Assembly: GCF_002149035.1 (NCBI RefSeq)
Contig: NZ_NGFP01000008.1
Location: forward strand, 25,510 to 61,995
From: Streptosporangium minutum
GTDB taxonomy: Bacteria > Actinomycetota > Actinomycetes > Streptosporangiales > Streptosporangiaceae
Length of the DNA stretch: 36,486 bases
Reading direction: 5' to 3'
The notes beneath the pieces are model-generated. The model saw only the letters and a program-made list of their open reading frames with translations. It was not told the origin of the DNA and searched no databases. Shown piece after piece: positions 26,616 through 34,930 of the stretch. The position numbers and the translations under genes were made by a program. Each line of letters begins with the position of its first letter. The first letter of the stretch is position 1.

Positions 26616-26776
26616 GTCCCCACCGTAGCGATGTGATCTCCGCTGCATCAGCGAGGCCGGACTCCACTCGTCCGCCGTCCCGCTTAGGCTGGCATCGTGA
26701 GTGAGCGGAGCGAGCGGGGCCTGCGGGCACGGCGGCGCCCGCTCACGCGAACTCCAGCCGGAGGCGAGGAAGCCGT

Positions 26777-27589
26777 ATGAGCGTTATCCGAGTACCTAGT
26801 GCGAAGATCGCGCTGTCCACCGCGTCCGTCTACCCGGAGCGCACGCCGGACGCCTTCGAGCTGGCCGCGAGGCTGGGCTACGACGGCGTCGAGATCATGG
26901 TGGGCGCCGACCCCGTGAGCCAGGACGTCGACGTCCTGGAGCGGCTGTCGGACCACTACGGGCTGCCCATCCTGGCCATCCACGCGCCGTGCCTGCTGGT
27001 GACCCAGCGGGTGTGGGGCAAGGACCCGTGGGCCAAGCTCCAGCGGGCGCAGCGGGCCGCCGAGCGGGTGGGCGCCAGGACGGTCGTGGTGCATCCGCCG
27101 TTCCGCTGGCAGCGCGACTACGCGCGCGACTTCGAGGTCGGCCTGGCCCGGATGCGGGAGGAGACCGACGTGGTCTTCGCCGTGGAGAACATGTTCCCGC
27201 TGAAGGCCCGGGGCAACGAGGTCGTGCCCTACTCGCCGGACTGGAACCCGGTCGACTACGACTTCCCGCAGGTGACGCTGGACCTGTCGCACACGGCGGT
27301 GTCCGGGGTCGACGCGATGGAGATGTTCACCAAGCTCGGCGACCGGCTCGCCCACCTGCACCTGGCCGACGGCGTCGGGACGGCCAACAAGGACGAGCAC
27401 CTGGTCCCCGGCCGGGGCGGCCAGCCGTGCGCGCCGATCCTGGAGCGCCTGGCGGGCAACGGCTACGACGGCCTGGTCGTGCTGGAGATCAACACGCGCA
27501 AGGCGGCCAGCCGTACGGAGCGGATCGACGACCTCGCCGAGGCGCTGGCCTTCGCGCGCCTGCACCTCGCCACGCCCTCCAGCGTGTGA
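26777..27589 (+). CDS. Sugar phosphate isomerase/epimerase-like TIM barrel
   Basis: The 270-residue protein matches the xylose-isomerase-like / AP-endonuclease-2 TIM-barrel group: [57 protein letters not shown] and VVLEIN. The Glu, Asp and His residues at these strand ends are the usual divalent metal ligands. The substrate cannot be told from sequence. ATG 26777 has GGAGGCGAGGAAG upstream. A TetR gene follows in the same direction. Confidence 0.8.
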   Translation: MSVIRVPSAKIALSTASVYPERTPDAFELAARLGYDGVEIMVGADPVSQDVDVLERLSDHYGLPILAIHAPCLLVTQRVWGKDPWAKLQRAQRAAERVGARTVVVHPPFRWQRDYARDFEVGLARMREETDVVFAVENMFPLKARGNEVVPYSPDWNPVDYDFPQVTLDLSHTAVSGVDAMEMFTKLGDRLAHLHLADGVGTANKDEHLVPGRGGQPCAPILERLAGNGYDGLVVLEINTRKAASRTERIDDLAEALAFARLHLATPSSV

Positions 27590-27637
27590 GCGGGGGACCG
27601 GCGATGAGCGTACGACCTCCGGACGGACGGCCCGTAG

Positions 27638-28357
27638 GTGACACGGCAGAACACATCGGTGAGTGAACGACCTGTGAGCGAACGATCCGCGGACGACGCG
27701 GGAGAACGGCCGGTGAGCGGGCGGCCCACGGGCGAGCAGCCCGTAAGCGAGCGGCCCGAGAGCGAGCGGCCCGAGAGCGGCAGGAGGCGTCCCGGGCGCC
27801 GGCCCGGGTCGGCGGACACGCGCGGGCAGATCCTCGCGGCCGCCCGCGAGACCTTCTCGGAGAAGGGGTTCGACAAGGCGACCATCCGGGGCATCGCCCG
27901 CCAGTCGGGGGTGGACCCGGCGCTGGTCCATCACTACTTCGCCAGCAAGGAGGGGATGTTCGTCGCGGCCATGGAGCTGCCGGTCAACCCCGACGAGGTC
28001 ATTCCGACGATCATGAACGGGCCGCGCGAGGAGATCGGCGAGCGGCTGACCCGGTTCGTCCTGACGATGACCTCGGAGGCCGAAGCCCGCCAGCCCGTGC
28101 TGGCGCTGGTCCGCACCGCGATGACCAACGACCGGGTGGTCTCGATGGTCCGCGAGTTCCTCACGCACGCGCTCGTGAACCGGGTCGCGGAGGGGCTGGG
28201 GATCCCGCCGATCCGGATGGAGGCGGCCTTCGCCCAGCTCTTCGGGGTGGTCCTGATGCGCTACGTCGTCAAGCTGGAGCCGCTCGCCTCGGCCGAGATC
28301 GAGGAGCTGGTGGAGCTGCTCGCCCCCACGGTCCAGCGCTATCTCGATGGATCCTGA
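27638..28357 (+). CDS. TetR-family transcriptional regulator with repetitive N-terminus
   Basis: Up to 239 residues. The TetR DNA-binding domain spans about 60-108 (TRGQILAAARETFSEKGFDKATIRGIARQSGVDPALVHHYF). A helical ligand domain of the common actinobacterial type follows. The first 55 residues are a low-complexity run of SERP-type repeats (VSERPVSER, SERPESERPES). Several in-frame GTGs (27638, 27659, 27674) are possible and none has a good ribosome site, so the start is uncertain. The ligand is unknown. Neighbours are the isomerase-like gene upstream and a divergence-free gap before the Fe-S protein. Confidence 0.8.
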   Translation: MTRQNTSVSERPVSERSADDAGERPVSGRPTGEQPVSERPESERPESGRRRPGRRPGSADTRGQILAAARETFSEKGFDKATIRGIARQSGVDPALVHHYFASKEGMFVAAMELPVNPDEVIPTIMNGPREEIGERLTRFVLTMTSEAEARQPVLALVRTAMTNDRVVSMVREFLTHALVNRVAEGLGIPPIRMEAAFAQLFGVVLMRYVVKLEPLASAEIEELVELLAPTVQRYLDGS

Positions 28358-28359
28358 CA

Positions 28360-28430
28360 GCGCCGGCGGGCGGAACTCGGGAGGCGCCGGCGGGCGGCAT
28401 CACGAGGGCGCCGGCGGGCGGAACCCGGCG
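28360..28430 (+). repeat. Three 24-bp tandem repeats
   Basis: GCGCCGGCGGGCGG starts each unit at 28360, 28384 and 28408; the remaining 10 bases vary (AACTCGGGAG, CATCACGAGG, AACCCGGCG). The array begins 2 nt after the TetR stop. Confidence 0.85.
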
Positions 28431-28476
28431 GCGACATGTGTACAGAGCATTGTTCTGGGCATCGAAGTGGCCATAT

Positions 28477-28492
28477 GGTGACCACGTTCACC
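28477..28492 (+). promoter_or_regulatory. Inverted repeat upstream of the Fe-S gene
   Basis: GGTGA-CCACGT-TCACC is a perfect 5-6-5 inverted repeat, 116 bp before the Fe-S protein start and within an AT-richer patch. It is a possible operator; TetR from the preceding gene is one candidate. Confidence 0.35.
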
Positions 28493-28607
28493 ACGGGTCG
28501 CGACCGGAGAACATGTTACCCATCGGTAGGATTTGTGGCGACCCGTCGTCACCGTGGATGACCGGCGGTCGTACGCTGGCAGCCAACGCCGTCTGTGGGA
28601 GGACCCC

Positions 28608-30758
28608 GTGCTCTGGGTAGCGATCATCGGGCTGGTCATGACAGCCGTCGCGGTCGCGCTTGCCGCGCGCCGTGTGCTGTTCCTCTACCAGCTCGCCACC
28701 GTCGGGCCACCCGCGCCCGAGCGGGTCGAATACGCCAAGAACAATGTAGGCGACGAGATCAAGGCCCAGCTCGTCGAGGTCTTCGGGCAGAAGAAGCTGC
28801 TCAAGTGGACGGCCTCGGGCACCGCGCACTTCTTCGTCATGTGGGCTTTCTTCATCCTGGCGACCGTCTACCTGGAGGCCTACGGCTCGCTGATCCAGGG
28901 CGCGATCACCGGTACGCCCGACTTCCACATCCCGCTCATCGGGACCTGGGCCGTCCTGGGCTTCCTGCAGGACTTCATCGCGGTCGCGGCCCTGATCGGC
29001 CTGATCGCCTTCGCGGTCATCAGGATCAAGAACTCGCCCAAGAAGCTCGGTCGCAGGTCCCGCTTCTCCGGCTCGCATCTCGGCGGCGCCTGGCTCGTCC
29101 TCTTCATGATCTTCAATGTGATCTGGACGATGTTCCTCTTCCGCGGCGCGGCGTTCAACACCGGCAATCTCCCCTACGCCTCGGGGGCGTTCGCCTCCGA
29201 GGCCACCGCCGCCCTGCTGCGGCCGATGGGCGCCTCCGCCAACGAGGTGCTGGAACACGTCGGGCTGCTCCTGCACATCGGCGTCATGCTGGTGTTCCTG
29301 GTCATCGTGGTGAACTCCAAGCACCTGCACATCTTCACCGCGCCGCTGAACGTGATGTTCTCCCGCCGCCCGGACGGCAACGGTCCGGCCCAGCCGATGC
29401 GGATCGACGGCAAGGTCGTCGACTTCGAGGACGAGGACCTCGACGGTGACAGGCTGGGGCGCGGCAAGATCGAGGACACCACCTGGAAGGGCTTCCTCGA
29501 CTTCTACACCTGCACCGAGTGCGGTCGCTGCCAGTCGCAGTGCCCGGCCTGGAACACCGACAAGCCGCTGTCGCCGAAGATGCTCATCCTCGACCAGCGC
29601 GACCACGCCTTCAAGGTCGCCCCGTACCTGACGGCCGCCCAGGACCAGCGCGCCGACCTGCACGAGGACGTGCTGGCCCTGCTGGACAAGCCCCTGGTCG
29701 GCGAGGACGGCGTCATCCACCCGGACGTGCTGTGGTCCTGCACCAACTGCGGCGCCTGCGTCGAGCAGTGCCCGGTGGACATCGAGCACATCGACCACAT
29801 CCTCGACATGCGCCGCTACCAGGTGATGGTGGAGTCGAACTTCCCGTCCGAGGCCGGCGTCATGGTCAAGAACCTTGAGAACAAGGGCAACCCGTGGGGG
29901 ATGTCCGAGATGAAGCGGGCCGACTGGATCGAGGAGCTCGCCGGCCGCGAGGTCGACCCGATCGAGGTCCAGCTCATCGACGAGAAGATGCCCGAGGACA
30001 CCGAATACCTGTTCTGGGTCGGCTGCGCCGGAGCCCTGGAGGACCGGGCCAAGAAGACCACCAAGGCGGTCGCGGAGCTGCTGCACGTGGCGGGGGTGAA
30101 GTTCGCGGTGCTCGGCCCGATGGAGGCCTGCACCGGCGACCCGGCCCGCCGCCTGGGTATGGAGTTCCTCTTCGACATGCTGGCCAAGCAGAACATCGAG
30201 ACGCTGAACGAGGCCGGGGTCAAGAAGATCGTCGCCACCTGCCCGCACTGCTTCAACACCCTCGCCAACGAGTATCCGCAGCTCGGCGGGACCTACGAGG
30301 TCGTCCATCACACCCAGCTCCTGGCCAAGCTGGTGGACGAGGGCAAGCTGGTCCCGGTCACGCCGATCGAGGAGAAGATCACCTACCACGACCCGTGCTT
30401 CCTCGGCCGCCACAACAAGGTGTACTCCCAGCCCCGCGACATCATGGCCAAGGTCCCGGGCGTGCAGGCCCAGGAGATGCACCGCCACAAGGAGCGCGGC
30501 TTCTGCTGCGGCGCCGGCGGCGCGCGGATGTGGATGGAGGAGCGGATCGGCAAGCGCATCAACACCGAGCGCGTGGACGAGGCGCTGACCACCGACCCCG
30601 ACACCATCTCCACCGCCTGCCCGTTCTGCCTGGTCATGCTGGGCGACTCGATCAACGAGAAGAAGAACGCGGGCGAGGCGAAGGAGACGCTGGAGGTCGT
30701 GGACGTCTCCCAGCTTCTGATCAAGTCCATCAAGGGACAGCCCGTCAAGACGTCCTGA
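28608..30758 (+). CDS. Membrane Fe-S oxidoreductase, heterodisulfide-reductase-like
   Basis: The 716-residue protein is probably a membrane electron-transfer enzyme. Five or so helices lie in the first 250 residues, NarI-like, with possible haem histidines. Two 4Fe-4S sites follow: C302, C305, C308, C312 (CTECGRCQSQCP) and C378, C381, C384, C388 (CTNCGACVEQCP). Two cysteine-rich HdrB/GlpC-type domains come last: the first ends CPHCFNT and has CTGDPARR in place of CCG; the second has YHDPC, FCCGAGG (C633-C634) and CPFC. This layout resembles M. tuberculosis Rv0338c. In related proteins electrons often come from an electron-transfer flavoprotein to quinone; no such partner is present here. GTG 28608 has GGGAGG 5 nt upstream. 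Confidence 0.85.
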   Translation: MLWVAIIGLVMTAVAVALAARRVLFLYQLATVGPPAPERVEYAKNNVGDEIKAQLVEVFGQKKLLKWTASGTAHFFVMWAFFILATVYLEAYGSLIQGAITGTPDFHIPLIGTWAVLGFLQDFIAVAALIGLIAFAVIRIKNSPKKLGRRSRFSGSHLGGAWLVLFMIFNVIWTMFLFRGAAFNTGNLPYASGAFASEATAALLRPMGASANEVLEHVGLLLHIGVMLVFLVIVVNSKHLHIFTAPLNVMFSRRPDGNGPAQPMRIDGKVVDFEDEDLDGDRLGRGKIEDTTWKGFLDFYTCTECGRCQSQCPAWNTDKPLSPKMLILDQRDHAFKVAPYLTAAQDQRADLHEDVLALLDKPLVGEDGVIHPDVLWSCTNCGACVEQCPVDIEHIDHILDMRRYQVMVESNFPSEAGVMVKNLENKGNPWGMSEMKRADWIEELAGREVDPIEVQLIDEKMPEDTEYLFWVGCAGALEDRAKKTTKAVAELLHVAGVKFAVLGPMEACTGDPARRLGMEFLFDMLAKQNIETLNEAGVKKIVATCPHCFNTLANEYPQLGGTYEVVHHTQLLAKLVDEGKLVPVTPIEEKITYHDPCFLGRHNKVYSQPRDIMAKVPGVQAQEMHRHKERGFCCGAGGARMWMEERIGKRINTERVDEALTTDPDTISTACPFCLVMLGDSINEKKNAGEAKETLEVVDVSQLLIKSIKGQPVKTS

Positions 30759-30764
30759 ATCCCG

Positions 30765-30799
30765 GTCAGGCACGGCCCGCTTTGCGGACCGTGCCTGAC
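30765..30799 (+). terminator. Terminator after the Fe-S gene
   Basis: GTCAGGCACGGCCCGC (30765-30780) pairs with GCGGACCGTGCCTGAC (30784-30799), 16 bp with one mismatch and a TTT loop, 6 nt after the stop. Confidence 0.9.
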
Positions 30800-30913
30800 A
30801 ATCGGTAAAGATGTTGAGAAAAGGACGCTAGGTCCGAAACTCTTCCTGTCGATTACGGAAAAATCACGGTAACCTCAACGTCGCGTAGCTCATTGACGGG
30901 GAGGGAGCTGACG

Positions 30914-31708
30914 ATGCGTGTCGTCGTCACGGATGCCGAGGTCACTCTGGCCGACGTCCTCTCGCTCCGCCTGTCCCTCCGCGAGCCGCTCGCGGGCGAC
31001 GCCGAACTGATCCTGCGTCACCGGGTCACCGCCGTCGAGCACACGGTGGCGCTGGGCGCCTCCGGAGCGGAGGCGCGCGACGCGACGCTCGCGATCTCGC
31101 TGGCGCCGCTGGCCCTCACTCCCGGCCGCTGGGACGTCCACCTGCGGCAGGAGGGGACGCGCACCCGGCTGCGGAGCATCGATCCCGGCTTCTCCCTCGA
31201 CCATCTCGACGCCTACGCGCTGAGCCGCCGGGCCCTGGCCTACCGGGCCTACCGGACGCGCAACGGCTTCCTGGCCCTGAAGGTCGACGAGGCCGAGCCC
31301 GCCGCGGAGGTCCGCGCGGTCTGGTTCCGGGAGGGCCGTTTCGAGGTCACCGGGCTGCTGGCCTTCACCGGCCTCGACGACGACGAGTCCCGGCACGAGG
31401 CGCGGCTCGCGCTCCGCCGTAACCACCCCGACGCCGAGCTGACCGCCGTCGCGACGGTCCAGGGGGTCCGCTTCCACGCCGCGCTCTCCCTGTGCGACGT
31501 GCTGGCCGCCGCGCCCGAGCAGTCCGGCACCTGGGAACCCTCCCTGGAGGTGGACGGCCTGGCCGCGCCGCTCCGCCTGGCTTCCCGGCTGGACGACGTC
31601 GACGGCAAGCACCGCCGCCTGCACTACCCGGCCGAGGAGATCGACGGAGTGCCGATCCGGCCCCGCTACACAGCGGACGACGAGCTCAGGATCGAGGTCG
31701 GCGGTTGA
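30914..31708 (+). CDS. Hypothetical beta-rich protein coupled to a glycosyltransferase
   Basis: I do not recognise a family. The 264-residue protein has no signal or membrane segment. Its alternating pattern (VVVTDAEVTLADVLSLRLSL, RFEVTGLLAF) suggests two or more beta-sandwich modules; RWDVHLRQEG and LRLASRLDD look like immunoglobulin-like strands. ATG 30914 has GGGAGGGAG upstream. Its stop overlaps the next gene by four bases (TTGA), so the two are made together. A role in building or recognising a cell-surface glycan is inferred from the neighbour only. Confidence 0.7.
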   Translation: MRVVVTDAEVTLADVLSLRLSLREPLAGDAELILRHRVTAVEHTVALGASGAEARDATLAISLAPLALTPGRWDVHLRQEGTRTRLRSIDPGFSLDHLDAYALSRRALAYRAYRTRNGFLALKVDEAEPAAEVRAVWFREGRFEVTGLLAFTGLDDDESRHEARLALRRNHPDAELTAVATVQGVRFHAALSLCDVLAAAPEQSGTWEPSLEVDGLAAPLRLASRLDDVDGKHRRLHYPAEEIDGVPIRPRYTADDELRIEVGG

Positions 31709-32775
31709 GGATCTGCCTGCTTCTCCCCTCCGTCTACGGCATGCGGGGTGATGTCCGATCGGTCGTCAACCTCGCGGGGGAGCTGGCCGAGCGCCACCAG
31801 GTCGAGATCATCAGCGTCCGGCGCCACAGGGAGAGGCCGTTCTTCCCGGTGGAGCCGGGGGTGACACTGTCCTGGCTGGTCGACGCCCAGCCCGGTGTGC
31901 GGCACCTGCTGCCGCGGGGGCAGATGCGCGCCGAGGTCGCGCTGTGGCGGCGGCTGCGCGCGCTCAAGGCCGATGTGATCATCAGCACCAGGCCGGGGCT
32001 GAGCGTCCAGGTGGCCAGGCACGCGCCCCGCGACGTCGTGCGGATCGCCCGGGAGTGGGGCCGGCCGCCGGTGCCCGGACCGATCAAGAAGTTCTACCCC
32101 CGCCTGGACGCGGTCGCCACGGCCACCGAGAAGAGCCGTCAGGAGTGGGACGACCTGCTGGCGGCCGGCATCGAGGTCCGGCTGATCCCGGACGCGCTCC
32201 CCGCCGGTCCCTGGCCGCGCTCGCGGATGGACAACCGCATCGTCGCGGCGGGCGGGCGGTTGGTGCCGGTGAAGGCCTACGACCGGCTGATCCGCGCGTT
32301 CGCCACCATCGCCGGCCGGCGTCCCGACTGGCGGCTGCGCCTGTACGGCGGCGGCCCGGAGGACAGGCGCCTGCGAGGCCTGGTCCAGGACCTGAACCTG
32401 CACAACCACGTCTACTTCATGGGCACGACCTCCGATCTGACCGGCGAGTTCGCCAAGGCGTCGATCGTGGCGACGACCTCCCGGACCGAGGTGCTCGGGA
32501 TGACCGTGATCGAGGCGATGGCCAGCGGGGTGCCGGTGATCGGCTTCGACAGCCCGAGGGGGCCGGGCGAGTTCGTGACCGACGGCCGCAGCGGGGTCCT
32601 GGTCCCCGAGGGCGGCGACGAGATCGAGGCGTACGCCTCGGCGCTGCTCGCGCTCATCGACGACGAGCGCCGCCGCCGGGAGCTCGCGGCCGGCGCGCTG
32701 GGGGCCGCGGCCGCCTATTCGGCGCCTTCGGTGGCCGAGCAGTGGGAGAAACTGATCGCGTCCACCTCCCGCTGA
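31705..32775 (+). CDS. Glycosyltransferase family 4 (GT-B)
   Basis: Transfers a sugar from an activated donor to an unknown acceptor, probably for a surface polymer. The 356-residue protein has the GT-B fold: N-terminal Rossmann part starting RICLLLPSVYG, and C-terminal part with AAGGRLVPVKAYDRLIRAFA and LRLYGGGPEDRRL. The donor-site E-x7-E is EVLGMTVIE, followed by AMASGVPVIGFD. The start is taken as TTG 31705 in a TTGA overlap with the previous stop; the first ATG (31741) would remove the first beta strand. Longer in-frame extensions would run through the preceding gene. No clear signal or membrane segment is present. Confidence 0.88.
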   Translation: MRICLLLPSVYGMRGDVRSVVNLAGELAERHQVEIISVRRHRERPFFPVEPGVTLSWLVDAQPGVRHLLPRGQMRAEVALWRRLRALKADVIISTRPGLSVQVARHAPRDVVRIAREWGRPPVPGPIKKFYPRLDAVATATEKSRQEWDDLLAAGIEVRLIPDALPAGPWPRSRMDNRIVAAGGRLVPVKAYDRLIRAFATIAGRRPDWRLRLYGGGPEDRRLRGLVQDLNLHNHVYFMGTTSDLTGEFAKASIVATTSRTEVLGMTVIEAMASGVPVIGFDSPRGPGEFVTDGRSGVLVPEGGDEIEAYASALLALIDDERRRRELAAGALGAAAAYSAPSVAEQWEKLIASTSR

Positions 32776-32787
32776 GCCCGGCCCGGG

Positions 32788-32802
32788 TACCGTTGGGGCA
32801 TG
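32788..32802 (+). promoter_or_regulatory. Possible leaderless -10 of the CsoR-type gene
   Basis: TACCGT (32788-32793) is followed by 6 nt and ATG 32800, with no room for a ribosome site. Confidence 0.4.
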
Positions 32803-33081
32803 CATGGGTACAGCGGAGACAAGCAGGCCTATCTGACCCGGCTGCGGCGGATCGAGGGACAGATCAGGGGCCTGCAGCGGATGGTCGAAGAGGACGCCTA
32901 CTGCATCGACGTGCTGACACAGGTGTCAGCCGCCACGCGGGCGCTCCAGGCGGTGGCGCTCGACCTGCTGGAGGATCACATCGGGCACTGCGTCGCCGAC
33001 GCGATCAGCACCGGCGGCCCGGAGGCGGAGGAGAAGGTCAAGGAGGCCTCGGCGGCGATCGCCCGCCTCGTCCGTTCGTGA
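32800..33081 (+). CDS. csoR: CsoR-family metal-sensing repressor
   Basis: A helical tetrameric repressor that releases DNA on binding Cu(I) or a related ligand. The 93-residue protein has the DUF156/CsoR pattern RLRRIEGQIRGLQRMVEEDAYC. The copper-binding triad Cys35, His60, Cys64 is intact (C-x24-H-x3-C), with Tyr34 beside it as in copper-sensing CsoR. This favours copper over formaldehyde- or sulfide-sensing relatives. The usual targets, a copper ATPase or chaperone, are not adjacent, and no CsoR operator is obvious in front. It follows the glycosyltransferase by 24 bp but probably has its own leaderless start. Confidence 0.88.
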   Translation: MHGYSGDKQAYLTRLRRIEGQIRGLQRMVEEDAYCIDVLTQVSAATRALQAVALDLLEDHIGHCVADAISTGGPEAEEKVKEASAAIARLVRS

Positions 33082-33110
33082 CTAGTCACCGGACCATCTT
33101 TCCGAACCAC

Positions 33111-33140
33111 GTCCCGGACCCCTGTCGAGGAGTCCGGGAC
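33111..33140. terminator. Terminator between csoR and the small minus-strand gene
   Basis: GTCCCGGAC (33111-33119) pairs perfectly with GTCCGGGAC (33132-33140); CCT and AGG inside extend the stem. The convergent position allows it to serve both genes. Confidence 0.75.
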
Positions 33141-33170
33141 TAGGTCGTCTGGACGGTTCTCTCATCGGCT

Positions 33171-33332
33171 TCAGCAGATCGCCGAAGCACTCAATCCGAG
33201 CGCGTTGTCGAGCTCCGCCAAGGTGAGTGGCCGTTCGCTGATGGCGACGGCGGTAAGCACCTCGGCATAGAGCGCGATCTCGTCCAACGCGACACGGTCG
33301 TGGACCCTAGAGTCCAGGTCGTCGTGCCCCAC
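33171..33332 (-). CDS. Small protein, possibly conserved, function unknown
   Basis: A 53-residue acidic helical protein: DRVALDEIALYAEVLTAVAIS, then ERPLTLAELDNALGL. The pattern of two helices ending in a LAELD-type turn looks like a real small actinobacterial protein, but I cannot name a family. GTG 33332 is chosen because AAGGA lies 7 nt upstream; a longer start would add unrelated residues. It lies alone between csoR and an unknown gene. Confidence 0.55.
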   Translation of the reverse strand: MGHDDLDSRVHDRVALDEIALYAEVLTAVAISERPLTLAELDNALGLSASAIC

Positions 33333-33565
33333 CGCGTCGTCCTTCCTTCCGCAGCCCACACCCACTTCGAGGTTACGGCGGGCGGTCTTTCGTGCCCATG
33401 GCCCATCGGGACCATTCCTTCCGGCACGCTCACGCCCTCAGAAGGATCATTTCCCGATTGCGAGATCACGATTCAGGCAATCGGCCGATGCGTGGGGGGA
33501 TACAGGGATATAAGGAGAGTAAGGAGAAAATAACTCCATTTGTGGTTTAAGTATGCTGACGCTTG

Positions 33566-34918
33566 TCAGAAGTGGCGGGGGAAGGTCCCCGATATGCCCG
33601 GGATCGGATCGTCCCGCTCGTGCGTCAGGCGATGCACGAGCGCCGAGGCCGTGACGAACCCGCGGTCCGGCACCGTGGTCCCGCTCAGACGGCACCACGC
33701 GAGCCCGGTGGCGTAGGCGGCGCCCAGCAGGGCCGCCGCCGAGGCCCGGTCCGGCGGGTGGAGCGCGGAGTGCAGCTCGCCCGAGCGCGGCCAGCATCCC
33801 CGCAGCGGATGCGACGGGTCGGTGAGCACCACATGGAGGATGTGACGCAGCTCCGGATCCAGCCACGGGTAGAGCACGTCGGCCGCCCTGGGCGCGGACG
33901 CCGCCAGGTCGGCCGCGAGGAGCGAGACCGCCACCGCCCGAGGGTCGGCGCCCTTGGGGACGAGGAACCCCAGGGCCTGGACCAGGTCGTAGAGCGCGTG
34001 CTGGAAGTGCTCCCCCGGGGAGGAGTCCGGCAGCGTCACGTGGGGCGGGCAGCGCGACAGCCATGCCTGCCGTACGGCGTCGTCGCCGTAGTGGGCCACG
34101 GAGGGGTCGGGGCCGGTACGGCGGAGCACCGGCTCGATCATGGTCAGCAGGGACTCGGCCCGGGGGCGGAAGCGCCGGTCGCCGCGGACCGCGTCGGCGG
34201 TGTCGGCCATCAGCGCGACCAGCCGGAGACCGGCCTCGGGGTGACCCGCCCGGACCCGCTCGCCGTACAGCGCCACCAGGTCGTCCAGCGAGGCGGCGGG
34301 CAGCCAGCGGACCCACTCGTCGCCGGGGAGCGGGCGGGCCAGGAACTCCCCGAACATCGACAGCAGCACCTCGTTGCCGTCGAACGCCGGGGCGTAGGCG
34401 CACCACATGAGCGTGCCCCAGACCGCCGCGACCGGGCTGGCGACCTCCCTGGCGAAGAGGTCGGCGAACGGCCCGGTGAGCGGGAAGTCCTCCCTGCGCC
34501 TGCCACGCTGGGCGATGACCAGCTCGCGGACCCGCTCGGTGATCTCGGGGGGCACGTCCGGGCCGACGAAACCCTGGACCGATCCCCGGTCCGCGGTGAA
34601 GTCGGGGCCGCCCGGGACCAGGTGGGGCGAGATCATCGAGGTGACCTGGACCACCTGTGCCGCCGCCCGGAAGCCCGGGTCGGCCGGTGGTGCGGCCAGG
34701 TGCCAGCGACCGTCCGCGGGATCCTGCCGGTACCACCGGGCGTGCGCGCCGAACAGCCAGCGTCCGCCGTCCGGGGCGGCCAGGGTGCGCAGCGCGACGG
34801 CCTGGGCGCGCGCGGGCAGCGGGAGCGCCGCCCACCGGTGGTCGGCGACCATGGCGCGCACATCGCTCTCGATGGCGTCGAAACAGTCCCACTGCCGCAC
34901 GGCGGTCATGTTACCCAT
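33566..34918 (-). CDS. Hypothetical protein, 450 residues
   Basis: I do not recognise the family. The protein is about 450 residues, soluble, and probably alpha-helical (many Ala/Leu-rich helices such as LLTMIEPVLRR and LYDLVQALGFLVP). It has scattered tryptophans and no visible catalytic motif, signal or membrane helix. Codon use is like its neighbours, which supports a real gene. Two ATGs are possible (34918 and 34909); GGGAGAG sits close to the first and 9-12 nt from the second. It lies 12 bp downstream of the carbonic-anhydrase-like gene in the same direction, so the two are likely co-transcribed. Confidence 0.7.
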   Translation of the reverse strand: MGNMTAVRQWDCFDAIESDVRAMVADHRWAALPLPARAQAVALRTLAAPDGGRWLFGAHARWYRQDPADGRWHLAAPPADPGFRAAAQVVQVTSMISPHLVPGGPDFTADRGSVQGFVGPDVPPEITERVRELVIAQRGRRREDFPLTGPFADLFAREVASPVAAVWGTLMWCAYAPAFDGNEVLLSMFGEFLARPLPGDEWVRWLPAASLDDLVALYGERVRAGHPEAGLRLVALMADTADAVRGDRRFRPRAESLLTMIEPVLRRTGPDPSVAHYGDDAVRQAWLSRCPPHVTLPDSSPGEHFQHALYDLVQALGFLVPKGADPRAVAVSLLAADLAASAPRAADVLYPWLDPELRHILHVVLTDPSHPLRGCWPRSGELHSALHPPDRASAAALLGAAYATGLAWCRLSGTTVPDRGFVTASALVHRLTHERDDPIPGISGTFPRHF

Positions 34919-34930
34919 GCTCTCCCGGCG

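Noticed and set aside
28488-30773. 761-codon minus-strand frame opposite the Fe-S gene
   Set aside because: The plus strand has intact paired CX2CX2CX3C sites and CCG motifs; the minus frame is a shadow.
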